From contig NZ_LR590484.1 in the NCBI RefSeq assembly GCF_901482695.1, positions 5,270,001 through 5,334,000 of the forward strand: a DNA stretch of 64,000 bases, written 5' to 3'. Source of the stretch: Sphingobacterium thalpophilum. GTDB lineage: Bacteria > Bacteroidota > Bacteroidia > Sphingobacteriales > Sphingobacteriaceae. Below, one piece after another: positions 6,834 through 15,299 of this stretch (position 1 is its first letter; every line of letters begins with the position of its first letter). The notes below the pieces were generated by a model. The model searched no databases, was not told where the DNA came from, and worked only from the letters and a program-made list of their open reading frames with translations. A program made the position numbers and the translations under genes.

Positions 6834-8806
6834 TAATGAGATAAAATTAATTGAGTACCAGATTGTCTGATGGTATTCGTACCATAAATCAAACTATTCC
6901 TACCTAATTGATCCGTCAGCATACTTTCAAAGGAAGAAACACCTGTTTGGTTTATAACATTCCAAGAGCTTCTTGGGATACCTGCCTTTATAAGAGCCGC
7001 TGACGACCTCGTATTTAAAATAAATGTTTGTCCGTTTCGCACGACTACATTAATTGGAACATCAGCAGCAGATAATGTACCACTTCTCAACATCCCTGCT
7101 ACATCATCAACTGTTTGACCTGCAAACTTCCCTCCTACACTAAATGTACCACTAAATGTTTTCTGTGCCCAAACAGCTCCTTCGGCACTTACTGCCTTAG
7201 CAACAGTACTTGAACGGGGTAAAGACCAAATATATCTATATAGCTGTCCAAATTTAAACGCTGCTATTTCTCCTGCAATCGCTTCGCCCGCACCTGCTAC
7301 AACGGCGAAACTTGTAGAAGCTCTTGACATATCATTAAAATCAGGATTAGCAAGATTCTGTCTAAGATAATACAGGCTTTCACGTCTACGACGTTCAGCC
7401 GCTGAAATATTCTGACCTGGCGATAGGACCGGGCTTTTATTATAGAATCGACTTATCTTAACTTCTTCTAACTTATAATGTGCTGCGACATCTTTTTTCT
7501 CACTTGCAAAAATCCCTTTGAACCAGCCCCATAGGCCACCACCGCTCCATCCTCCTGTCGGGTCGAACAAGCTCACAGGATTATTACCCATGCCCACATA
7601 TGGAGAAACATACTGGGCCATCGGATCCACTGTCAGCCAACGCCCCACCGCCGGATCGTAGTTCCTCAGCTCAAAACTGTTCCAGCCCGTCTCCTTGTCC
7701 TTCTCCGCATACAGCCCCTGATAGCCGTACCTGCTGTCTATACCCCCCGAACGTACCTCCATACCGTACGGATAGTAATCCGCATGGTACATCACATCCA
7801 CCAGGCCACTGGGCAGCTTGTTCCGGTTGATCACTGCCCGTGTATTGCCCAGATGGTCCGTCAGCGTATAACTGTAGCTTCCACCCTGCCGGTTCAGCAT
7901 GCCCAGCCTCCCAGATCCATATACAGGCTGCTCGGCAAGCTGCAGTGCACCGCCATTCTTGCTTTCAAAGACCGCAAGCAGCGTACCCGCGGCATCATAA
8001 CTGTACCAGGTCACCGAACTTGTCCGGTGGTCCTTCTTCATGATCCGGTTACCGCCCTCGTCATAAACAAAGCTAAGCATTATTGTCGACTTTGCAACAT
8101 CACTGTAGATCGCTGTCACCTTGCCCGTAACATCATAGTCCAGGTACATGCCGGCAGTACCCTTCACTTGGGATGCCAGCTGCCCCGTAACATCGTACGT
8201 GTAGTCCGCATAGCCCGTCACAGCGCTCAGCTTATTGGTACCCGCCTGATAATTATACGTAAAATTGTTCACCAGCGCCCCGGCTCCATTGGTTCGCTGC
8301 AGCTTCAGCAGGTTGCCGTGGCCGTCATAGCTCATACCCTTCTCCTGGTTCACATTGGCCATAGCCGTAAATGTCTTTGTCCCATAATCTGGCGTGCCCC
8401 AGCTGCTGGAAAGCAGCTGCCCCCTGCTGTCGTAGGTGAAGATATTCATCACCGCAGGATCAACGGTCGTGGCCGATGCGCTCACCTGCGTCTGCCAGCC
8501 GATTCCGTTCACTAAACCTCCAAACTTAAATGGAGCAGAGGCATTCTGAATCCCGTTGATGTTTGTACCCGCTCGTGCATAGTCATTGGGATAATATTCC
8601 ATGTTCTGGCTGAACACATCTCTCCCGAAACCGTTGCCCGCACCGTCTCTGCCAGGATCATTGGCCCCGTTGCTGGCCACATTGGCATTGTTGATGCTCT
8701 TGAGCTTACCGTCAACCGTGTACACATAGTCAACCCCCTGCAGCCTGTCGCCGTACTCCACCCGTTTCAGTGCACCCGTAAGCGCATGATTAAAGAAAGA
8801 GGGCAT
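6833..8806 (-). CDS. RHS protein with toxin tip, 5'-truncated
   Basis: True RHS sequence begins near 8782 ([15 protein letters not shown]); the first codons up to 8806 come from fused IS481 sequence, so the N-terminal part including any export signal is gone. YD repeats run to about residue 370 and end in the core ([33 protein letters not shown] near residue 420). The remaining 235 residues are the tip: a linker, an alanine/glycine-rich hydrophobic stretch ([20 protein letters not shown]), then [20 protein letters not shown] with [11 protein letters not shown]. This looks like an RHS nuclease-type domain but I cannot name it. The tip frame is intact and KptA follows with a 1-bp overlap. Expression would need an outside promoter or recombination onto a full-length RHS gene. 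Confidence 0.85.
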   Translation of the reverse strand: MPSFFNHALTGALKRVEYGDRLQGVDYVYTVDGKLKSINNANVASNGANDPGRDGAGNGFGRDVFSQNMEYYPNDYARAGTNINGIQNASAPFKFGGLVNGIGWQTQVSASATTVDPAVMNIFTYDSRGQLLSSSWGTPDYGTKTFTAMANVNQEKGMSYDGHGNLLKLQRTNGAGALVNNFTYNYQAGTNKLSAVTGYADYTYDVTGQLASQVKGTAGMYLDYDVTGKVTAIYSDVAKSTIMLSFVYDEGGNRIMKKDHRTSSVTWYSYDAAGTLLAVFESKNGGALQLAEQPVYGSGRLGMLNRQGGSYSYTLTDHLGNTRAVINRNKLPSGLVDVMYHADYYPYGMEVRSGGIDSRYGYQGLYAEKDKETGWNSFELRNYDPAVGRWLTVDPMAQYVSPYVGMGNNPVSLFDPTGGWSGGGLWGWFKGIFASEKKDVAAHYKLEEVKISRFYNKSPVLSPGQNISAAERRRRESLYYLRQNLANPDFNDMSRASTSFAVVAGAGEAIAGEIAAFKFGQLYRYIWSLPRSSTVAKAVSAEGAVWAQKTFSGTFSVGGKFAGQTVDDVAGMLRSGTLSAADVPINVVVRNGQTFILNTRSSAALIKAGIPRSSWNVINQTGVSSFESMLTDQLGRNSLIYGTNTIRQSGTQLILSH

Positions 8807-9530
8807 TTTTATCTCGCCCTGTGGCGTCCGTTGCGTCTGGCTGCGTCATGATCTGGAGACCTTCAAGAAGCTTCTGAAAGCCCTTGAAGCTAAAGTCGCA
8901 CAGGAAGGTCTGATCCTGACCGAGTCGCAAGTTGTTGCATTGGAGAAAGCCAAAGATGAAAAAGTTGCCCATGGAGAGATAGAAACAAATCACCCAGGGT
9001 ACCTTGGAGCGCAGAATACTTACTATGTAGGCTACATAAAAGGTGTGGGAAAGATCTATCAACAGACCTTCATTGACACATACTCCCAAAGTAGCTACGG
9101 CTAAGCTTTACGATCGCAAGATAGCTTTAGTGGCCGCCGATATGCTCAACGACAGAGTTCTTCCCCTCTTTGAGCAGCATAATATTCCGTTGCTACGGAT
9201 CCTAACAGATAGGGGAAGTGAATATTGCGGCGCAAGAGAACATCATGAATTTCAGCTATATCTGGCTATAGAGAATATAGACCACAGCAAGACCAAGGCA
9301 AAGAGCCCCCAGACTAACGGTATTTGTGAGCGCTTCCACAGAAAAATGCAGGATGAATTCTAAGCTACCGCATTGCGTAAAAAGATATATGGCAACATAG
9401 AAGAACTTCAGGCGGATCTGGATATATGGATGGAGTACTACAACAACGAAAGACCACATTCCGGAAAGCACTGCTACGGAAAAACTCCAATGCAGACATG
9501 GAGCGAAAGTCTCCATCTTGCAAAAGAAAA
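8784..9530 (+). pseudogene. IS481-family transposase remnant
   Basis: The plus strand encodes the central and C-terminal parts of an integrase-core transposase: [69 protein letters not shown] and YNNERPHSGK. The N-terminal third is missing because the sequence is fused to RHS DNA at about 8783. An extra C near 9086-9088 shifts the frame, and TAA at 9361-9363 replaces the usual tyrosine codon. The 3' end was cut by the IS256 insertion at 9531 and resumes at 10873 (AKEK/LLSD). It is dead. Confidence 0.88.
9523..9530. repeat. Left copy of IS256 target-site duplication (AAAGAAAA)
   Basis: The 8 bp before the IS256 left end equal the 8 bp after its right end at 10873-10880. Joining them restores an open AKEKLLSD reading in the IS481 transposase. 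8-9 bp is the normal duplication length for IS256. Confidence 0.88.
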
Positions 9531-10872
9531 GACACCGTCTCATAAAGTGTGTAAGTTATAAAAATGCGGAGTTGGAAAGGACTTCGCATTTTTTATTTAC
9601 TTAACTTTATAAGAGTATGATTGACAAAGAGTCACTATTAAACGACAAGGAGTTCTTAAAGAGTTTTAAGGACGGGTTAGAGCTGCAATCATTTTTCCGG
9701 GAATTACAGGCACGTGCAGTATCGCAGATGCTTGAAGGAGAAATGGACGGCCACCTTGGCTATGAAAAGCATGAGCGCAGTGGTCAGGGCAATTCCCGAA
9801 ACGGGCATACCAGCAAAAAGGTTCGTGGGGATCAGGGAGATCTGGAAATTCAGGTCCCACGGGATCGCGATGGTACATTCAACCCCATTATCGTTCCCAA
9901 GCGCAAGAACATGATTGACGGAGTTGAGAACGTGATCGTTTCGCTATATGCCAAAGGCATGAGTGTTTCGGATATAGAAAATATGATGCGCGATGTGTAC
10001 GGATTTGATCTTTCTGAATCGACGATTTCCAGGATTACTGACCGTGTGGCGGGCGATGTGATTGCCTGGCAAAACCGTCCTCTGGACAACGTATATCTGA
10101 TTGTCTGGATGGATGGCATTGTCTTTAAGGTCAGGGAAAACTCCAAAGTGGTCAATAAGACCATTTATCTTGCTGTGGGCCTAAACAGGGATGGCTATAA
10201 AGAAGTTCTGGGCATGTGGCTGGGCAAGAATGAAAGTGCCAGTTTTTGGATGGGAATCCTGACAGACCTGAAATCCCGGGGCGTAGAGGATATGCTGATT
10301 ACAGCGACCGATAATCTCAATGGTTTCTCCGCTACCATACGGAGTGTGTTTCCTGAGTGTAGTACCCAGGTCTGTGTTGTCCATCAGATCCGAAATGCCT
10401 GCAGATATGTTGTATGGAAGGATAAAAAGGCGTTTACAGCAGATATGAAGCCTATCTATGATGCTCCCAATAAACAGGCTGCACAGGCAGCGCTGGCAGA
10501 TTTTGCCGATAGATGGGAATCCAAATATCCCTATGCCATAAGATCATGGCGGGAGAACTGGGACGAACTGACCGTCTTTTACGACTTCCCACTTGAGATC
10601 CGACGAATTATCTATACGACCAATATCATCGAAAACATGAATGGGAAGATCCGTAAATACACAAAGAATAAACTGTCATTTCCCAGCGATGATGCCGTAC
10701 TGAAATCTGTATATTTGGCTTTGAGAGAAATCTCTAAAAAGTGGACGATGCCTATTCAGAATTGGGGCATTATCCTAAATCAGTTCTTAACTTTATTTGA
10801 AAAAAGAGTCCAGTTATAAGGAACATAACTGAACTCCGTATTTTTTATTTACACACTTAGTGGGACAGTCCC
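9531..10872 (+). mobile_element. Complete IS256-family insertion sequence, 1342 bp
   Basis: Bounded by 24-bp imperfect inverted repeats (left starts gacaccgtctcataaag, right end reads cttagtgggacagtccc; 18 of 24 positions match, ending in a shared GTGTGTAA). Flanked by the direct repeat AAAGAAAA. It carries one intact transposase gene. It is inserted in the tail of a dead IS481-type transposase gene, so it arrived later. A second copy in the same orientation occupies 1-405. Confidence 0.93.
9617..10819 (+). CDS. IS256-family transposase
   Basis: 400 residues, full length for the family. The mutator-type DDE catalytic residues are Asp166 (VWMDGIVF), Asp232 (TATDNLNGF) and Glu339 ([10 protein letters not shown]), with the C-x2-H signature in CVVHQIRN. 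The N-terminal region has the usual [17 protein letters not shown] block. It cuts the element ends and inserts them with 8-bp duplications. The gene is undamaged, so the element may still be mobile and could also act on the other copy's ends. Confidence 0.96.
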   Translation: MIDKESLLNDKEFLKSFKDGLELQSFFRELQARAVSQMLEGEMDGHLGYEKHERSGQGNSRNGHTSKKVRGDQGDLEIQVPRDRDGTFNPIIVPKRKNMIDGVENVIVSLYAKGMSVSDIENMMRDVYGFDLSESTISRITDRVAGDVIAWQNRPLDNVYLIVWMDGIVFKVRENSKVVNKTIYLAVGLNRDGYKEVLGMWLGKNESASFWMGILTDLKSRGVEDMLITATDNLNGFSATIRSVFPECSTQVCVVHQIRNACRYVVWKDKKAFTADMKPIYDAPNKQAAQAALADFADRWESKYPYAIRSWRENWDELTVFYDFPLEIRRIIYTTNIIENMNGKIRKYTKNKLSFPSDDAVLKSVYLALREISKKWTMPIQNWGIILNQFLTLFEKRVQL

Positions 10873-10880
10873 AAAGAAAA
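10873..10880. repeat. Right copy of IS256 target-site duplication (AAAGAAAA)
   Basis: Matches 9523-9530. After it the IS481 transposase reading continues for a few codons (LLSD) and is lost before the lipoprotein gene that ends at 10901. Confidence 0.88.
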
Positions 10881-10900
10881 ACTACTTTCCGATCACATAT

Positions 10901-11464
10901 TTACTCAGGAATGTAACGATTTAGATCAATCCAGTTACTTGAGCTTATAATAATTCCATGTCCGTTATTTTTCAGGTATAAGTGTAATTTGACTTTTCGA
11001 TCTGAGGTCGACACTCTTAATTCATTTTGATCCTTCCCAACAAAAAAATTATAAGAAATTACTTTATTCTTTTTCAATATCAAATCAAACTGTTCCAAGA
11101 AGGCGCAGTTAGGTAATTCTATTGGTATTTGTTTTCCTTTTGGAACAAACTGCCTCGATAGTAGCCTAACTTCATTATCTGTATTCTCAACAATAATTTG
11201 ATTATGTTTTAAGACATTGGGATTTCGATTTTTATAGAACTCCGTTGGATCTTCCCAATAATCAGGGCAACCTGTCGTAAACATTCTCGCATCTAATTTT
11301 AGTATTGTATCTTTTTTTGATTCAAATTCAAGTTTAACAACATAATTATTCTTGCTTTCTTCAATTGAAGTATTCAAGCATATTGGATCCTCACATTTAT
11401 TAGCAGATTGACATGAAGATAGGATAACTGTCATTAAAATATTAAAAAGCAAATTTATTCTCAT
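10901..11464 (-). CDS. Lipoprotein, candidate immunity protein for metallopeptidase tip
   Basis: 187 residues from ATG 11464. A lipoprotein signal is clear: a hydrophobic stretch followed by the lipobox LSSC, with Cys18 as the lipidated residue. The mature part has two further cysteine-rich spots (NKCEDPICL and TTGCPDYW) and a beta-rich body. It follows the RHS gene (stop 11513) by 48 bp on the same strand, the immunity position. An envelope-anchored immunity protein would fit a peptidase tip that acts outside the cytoplasm; that pairing is inference. No family recognised. Confidence 0.7.
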   Translation of the reverse strand: MRINLLFNILMTVILSSCQSANKCEDPICLNTSIEESKNNYVVKLEFESKKDTILKLDARMFTTGCPDYWEDPTEFYKNRNPNVLKHNQIIVENTDNEVRLLSRQFVPKGKQIPIELPNCAFLEQFDLILKKNKVISYNFFVGKDQNELRVSTSDRKVKLHLYLKNNGHGIIISSSNWIDLNRYIPE

Positions 11465-11512
11465 AACCTTTTATACCTCTTTTAAATTTTTCAGTTGTAT
11501 TTTGCCAGCTTT

Positions 11513-14500
11513 TCACAGATCGTTGGTAGCGAATACATCCAACTCTAAGTTCGTAATTGTAGGATTTACCAATGAACCATGATGAACTTTAACTGATTGT
11601 TGTAGATGTCTTTTTTCGTGAGAAATTGTATTCCTAGTGTTATATGGATCTGATAATAGGGGATTACTCAAGCCTTGATCTTGAATTGTAAATATAATAT
11701 TAAACATATTATTAGTTCCTGTCATAACATTGTCTCCCATAAGTGCATTAACAGAGAATGCGGCTTGGTTTTTAGTGTCTGTCACAAATTTATTCGTACT
11801 TGGAAACCAGTCAAATCCTCCTTCAGCAAATTTCCATTGGGATTTAACATAGTCAATTTTTTGTTGATCCGTACCAATCCAGACATTATATTTCGCTAGC
11901 TGAATAGAATTATTTTTGAGCATTGCTAAATCTTTTATTTTCCCAACACCATCATTAACTAGAAACAAATTACCATCTTTTTTCCCATCATCAAAAACCA
12001 CTTCTCCTTTTCTGTTTACCCCAATACTATCATTAGCCCATCCGCCACTTCTATCAATACTTTTTATTGGATTATTTCCCATTCCGACATATGGAGAATG
12101 ATACTGTCCGTAAGGATCCGTTGTCAGCCACCGCCCAATTGCCGCATCATAATTGCGCAGCTCAAAACTGTTCCAGCCCGTCTCCTTGTCCTTCTCAGCG
12201 TACAGTCCCTGATAACCATATCTGTTCTCGATACCTCCTGAACGTACCTCCATACCGAAGGGATAGTAATCTGCATAATAGACAATGTCGGCACTCCCAC
12301 CTGCAGTTTTGTTCCGGTTGATCACTACACGCGTATTGCCCAGATGGTCCGTAACCGTATACTGATAGTTACTGCCCTGCCTATAATATGTGCCCAAGCG
12401 GCCTGATCCATAGATCGGCTGTTCCTTGAGCTGGATTGCTCCAGTCCCCTGCTGCTCAAAGACCGCGACCAGTGTCCCTTCCCCATCATAGCTGTACCAA
12501 GTTACCGCACCGGTACGATGATCTTTCTTCATAACCCGATTGCCGTCATCGTCGTATACAAAGCTAAGCATTATGGTCTGTTTTGCGGCATCACTGTAGA
12601 TTTTGGTAACCTTACCCGATACATCATAATCCAGATACATCCCCGAGCTGCCCTTGACCTGGGAAGCCAGCTGACCGACCGCGTCATAGGTGTAGTCTGC
12701 GTAGCTGCTGACAGAGGTCAATCTGTTCGTATTCGCCTGATAGCTGTACGTATAGTTACCCAGGACCGTCGTACCGCTCCCGTTCCGGATAAGCGACCTG
12801 ATATTACCGTGGCTGTCATACGTCAGGCCATATTCCCTGTTGATCTCTCCTGCCGAGACGAATGAAGATGAAGCAAAGTTCGGGGTACCCCAGCGGCTCG
12901 CACTCAGCTGACCTTTCGGATCATAACTGTAGATATTCATCACAGCGGCGGCATCGGCCGAGTTCGGCTTCTTCGAAAACCAGCTGATCCCGTTGATCAG
13001 ACCACTATAGTTCGCAGCACTGCTTCCACTCTGTATACTCGGCAATCCAACCTGAGGGTTACTGTAGTCCCCTGAATGATATTCAAGATTCATACCGAAG
13101 ACATCCGCTGCAAAACCATTGCCTCCGTCCATGCCGGGGTCTTTGGCCGCATTCGCATTGTTGATGCTTTTCAGCTTACCGTCTATACTGTACACATAAT
13201 CGATACCCTGTAGCTTATCTCCCAGCTCAACTCGCTTAAGAGGCCCGTGAAGATAATAACTGTATCTGGCATGCAGAACTTTGCCCGCCGCATTATCGGT
13301 CGTATTGGTATAGGTGGCCACAAGCCGCTTATTTTTGTCATACTCGAAATAGTGCACCAGGGTCTCGCTCGGGGTACCTTTCTGGTAAATACTCTTGGTC
13401 ACATTCCCCATATCATCATAAACGTAGTCCATGGTTTTGTAACCAAGACCGGCAACATACTTTACCGTCCACACCGTGTTCCCATCGCCGTCATAGCTGT
13501 ACCACGTCCTGCTGACCAGGTTCGCTTCGGTCGGTGTGCCGCTGTATTTCGCTTTTGTGGAAACAGCACCACCCGAAAGAAAATAACTGTCCTGCACGTA
13601 GCCCGGCAAAGCCGGTATCTCCGAAGGTGTATCATAGGTCACCACGGTAACTTCGTATTTGGCACCCGGAGGATATTTGCCGGGATCTGATTCGGTAGCA
13701 TCGAGCATAGCCGCTGTCAGGGTCTCAAAGGTCACTGTACCCGAAGGAGCCAGTTCCCCGCTTTCAACAGAACGTCCATAACGGTCGTAATTGGTATAAC
13801 TGAATCTATTGGCCAGTTTCTGCAGCGCGTTGCGCGAATACCGAAGCTTGCCGTCGCTGCTATATCTGAATTCGCTCCGGCCGGCATCCGCATCGGTGCG
13901 TTCGACAAGGTTACCCTTACCATCGTACCTGAACGTTTGGACAAACGGGATACTTCCCAGTGTTGCATAGCTCCCAACTCCCTCAGTCCATAATTTCTTG
14001 ACGCCCTCAGGAGGTATCACAGCTTTTACCCTCCCCAGCTGGTCATAGAAGGTAAAGCTTACGTCAGAGAGACCGATCTGATAAGTAATCGTAGAGCCAC
14101 TCCCTCCAAAATGATAGAGACCAGGTAAAACCTGCCGTGTTCCTGGATTTGAAATTTCTGACTCTCCACGGAAATAATCTTTGAGTTTACCTGATGGAAA
14201 AGATATGCTCTGCTCTTTTAAAACGGCAAAATATCCGGAATTGTCCCTATTCAATGTGATCGTCTCCCTAAACGGAATGTCTGTCCCCCCGCGGCCGCTC
14301 ATAACTTTTCTTCCATCTATACTGACGCTAATATTACTCCGTCCGTCAGCGTCAAAATTGACAGACATCATTTTTTGCGCATTCGATATAAGCGCAGTAT
14401 CGCCGAGCTCCTGCGAACTCAGATAAGTGCGTCTAATTAAATTGTAGAAATCAAGTATCCGGTTCACGGGTACATTGAAATGCTTGGTCTCATGCGAACT

Positions 14501-14638
14501 CCCCATTTTGAAGTTCTGCCCAACGTCAGCGTTTATAGATGTCTGTTCCATCTTTCGGTCCTGCGAAGGTGCTGTAGGGCATATTGGTATAATCCTGAAG
14601 CCGTTCCCAAACATTTTTACTGCTATAATAAAAACCAA
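11513..14638 (-). CDS. RHS core protein with HExxH metallopeptidase tip (3' part of a frameshifted gene)
   Basis: The frame opens at TTG 14638, but homologous coding begins only near 14536 (INADVGQNFKMGSSHETKHF). The upstream part is in another frame (14526-15299), so this is the larger piece of one gene broken by a one-base frameshift. YD repeats fill residues of about 170-800, ending with ELRNYDAAIGRWLTTDPYGQ and GMGNNPIKSIDRSGG. The last 170 residues are the tip. HEKRH at 1007-1011 fits an HExxH zinc site, and Glu1032 in LELDVFATN is a possible third ligand, so the tip is probably a zinc metallopeptidase toxin. The partner immunity gene is probably the lipoprotein at 10901. Confidence 0.85.
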   Translation of the reverse strand: MVFIIAVKMFGNGFRIIPICPTAPSQDRKMEQTSINADVGQNFKMGSSHETKHFNVPVNRILDFYNLIRRTYLSSQELGDTALISNAQKMMSVNFDADGRSNISVSIDGRKVMSGRGGTDIPFRETITLNRDNSGYFAVLKEQSISFPSGKLKDYFRGESEISNPGTRQVLPGLYHFGGSGSTITYQIGLSDVSFTFYDQLGRVKAVIPPEGVKKLWTEGVGSYATLGSIPFVQTFRYDGKGNLVERTDADAGRSEFRYSSDGKLRYSRNALQKLANRFSYTNYDRYGRSVESGELAPSGTVTFETLTAAMLDATESDPGKYPPGAKYEVTVVTYDTPSEIPALPGYVQDSYFLSGGAVSTKAKYSGTPTEANLVSRTWYSYDGDGNTVWTVKYVAGLGYKTMDYVYDDMGNVTKSIYQKGTPSETLVHYFEYDKNKRLVATYTNTTDNAAGKVLHARYSYYLHGPLKRVELGDKLQGIDYVYSIDGKLKSINNANAAKDPGMDGGNGFAADVFGMNLEYHSGDYSNPQVGLPSIQSGSSAANYSGLINGISWFSKKPNSADAAAVMNIYSYDPKGQLSASRWGTPNFASSSFVSAGEINREYGLTYDSHGNIRSLIRNGSGTTVLGNYTYSYQANTNRLTSVSSYADYTYDAVGQLASQVKGSSGMYLDYDVSGKVTKIYSDAAKQTIMLSFVYDDDGNRVMKKDHRTGAVTWYSYDGEGTLVAVFEQQGTGAIQLKEQPIYGSGRLGTYYRQGSNYQYTVTDHLGNTRVVINRNKTAGGSADIVYYADYYPFGMEVRSGGIENRYGYQGLYAEKDKETGWNSFELRNYDAAIGRWLTTDPYGQYHSPYVGMGNNPIKSIDRSGGWANDSIGVNRKGEVVFDDGKKDGNLFLVNDGVGKIKDLAMLKNNSIQLAKYNVWIGTDQQKIDYVKSQWKFAEGGFDWFPSTNKFVTDTKNQAAFSVNALMGDNVMTGTNNMFNIIFTIQDQGLSNPLLSDPYNTRNTISHEKRHLQQSVKVHHGSLVNPTITNLELDVFATNDL

Positions 14639-15299
14639 GCGAGCCGATTCCTGCAGTAACCGTGTCTACAGGGTCTGGCCGAAATCTCTTGTCAGTAATT
14701 GAATCGGTGCTCTTATAACGACTATAATTACGGTAGGTAAACACTGTATTTCCAGGACCTTTTATAAAATCCGCTTTATAAGCAAAAGAAGCATTATTGA
14801 TTGGAGCAGACATAGTTGAGCCAATCTCTCTACCCCCCACGTCATATAGCGGCTGTGCCGCAAGGACGTGACCTGCCTGGATATTCTTTGACTGACTCTG
14901 AAGCAATTTGCCATTGGTATCAAAAAAGGATTTCATCTCCCTGATCACAGCGCCGCTGGCATCAAAGGACCTGGACAATGTCCAGTTCATATCAAGGTTT
15001 TCGTCCGGATTATTGGGGGCCGCCGGGCCGGTCATATTATTGTCTATTCGTAACAGGATATTTGATCCGCTCTTAAAATGCACCCCTGGTTTCAGAGTGA
15101 TACTCACTGCACTGATAGCTGAGTAACTCTGTCCCGATTCAATCACGAGCGACGATGCGCCGTTCAGAGGTAATATGATAGGGTTTTGGTTGGTGGTCTG
15201 CGCCTTAGCTATACCTATTAATGATAACACAAATAGCGCCAACGCAAATATTTTCCTATCACTTGTTTTTTCATTTTCGGTAGTGTTAATTACAGTCAC
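14526..15299 (-). CDS. RHS protein N-terminal part, split off by frameshift
   Basis: 257 residues from GTG 15299, overlapping the end of the 1825-residue gene by 14 bp. A signal peptide is visible (KIFALALFVLSLIGIAKAQ), so it is exported. Then comes a short repeat-type motif (ITLKPGVHFKSGSNILLRI) common at the start of surface RHS proteins in this phylum, and the first linker (NVWERLQDYTNMPYSTFAGP). It ends at TGA after DGTDIYKR. The next frame continues with the expected sequence, so 15299-11513 was one gene. A one-base insertion near 14537 explains the break. Confidence 0.8.
   Translation of the reverse strand: MTVINTTENEKTSDRKIFALALFVLSLIGIAKAQTTNQNPIILPLNGASSLVIESGQSYSAISAVSITLKPGVHFKSGSNILLRIDNNMTGPAAPNNPDENLDMNWTLSRSFDASGAVIREMKSFFDTNGKLLQSQSKNIQAGHVLAAQPLYDVGGREIGSTMSAPINNASFAYKADFIKGPGNTVFTYRNYSRYKSTDSITDKRFRPDPVDTVTAGIGSLGFYYSSKNVWERLQDYTNMPYSTFAGPKDGTDIYKR

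Noticed and set aside
7784-8515. 243-codon open frame on the plus strand through the RHS core
   Set aside because: It is antisense to a clear YD-repeat coding region; its length comes from the GC-rich repeat codons. The same shadow frames recur at 3701-3973 and 12518-12865.
14526-14550. Programmed +1 frameshifting at CGC TGA C
   Set aside because: The UGA-C context resembles prfB, but there is no upstream stimulator and RHS genes are not known to use this; a simple insertion is the better explanation.
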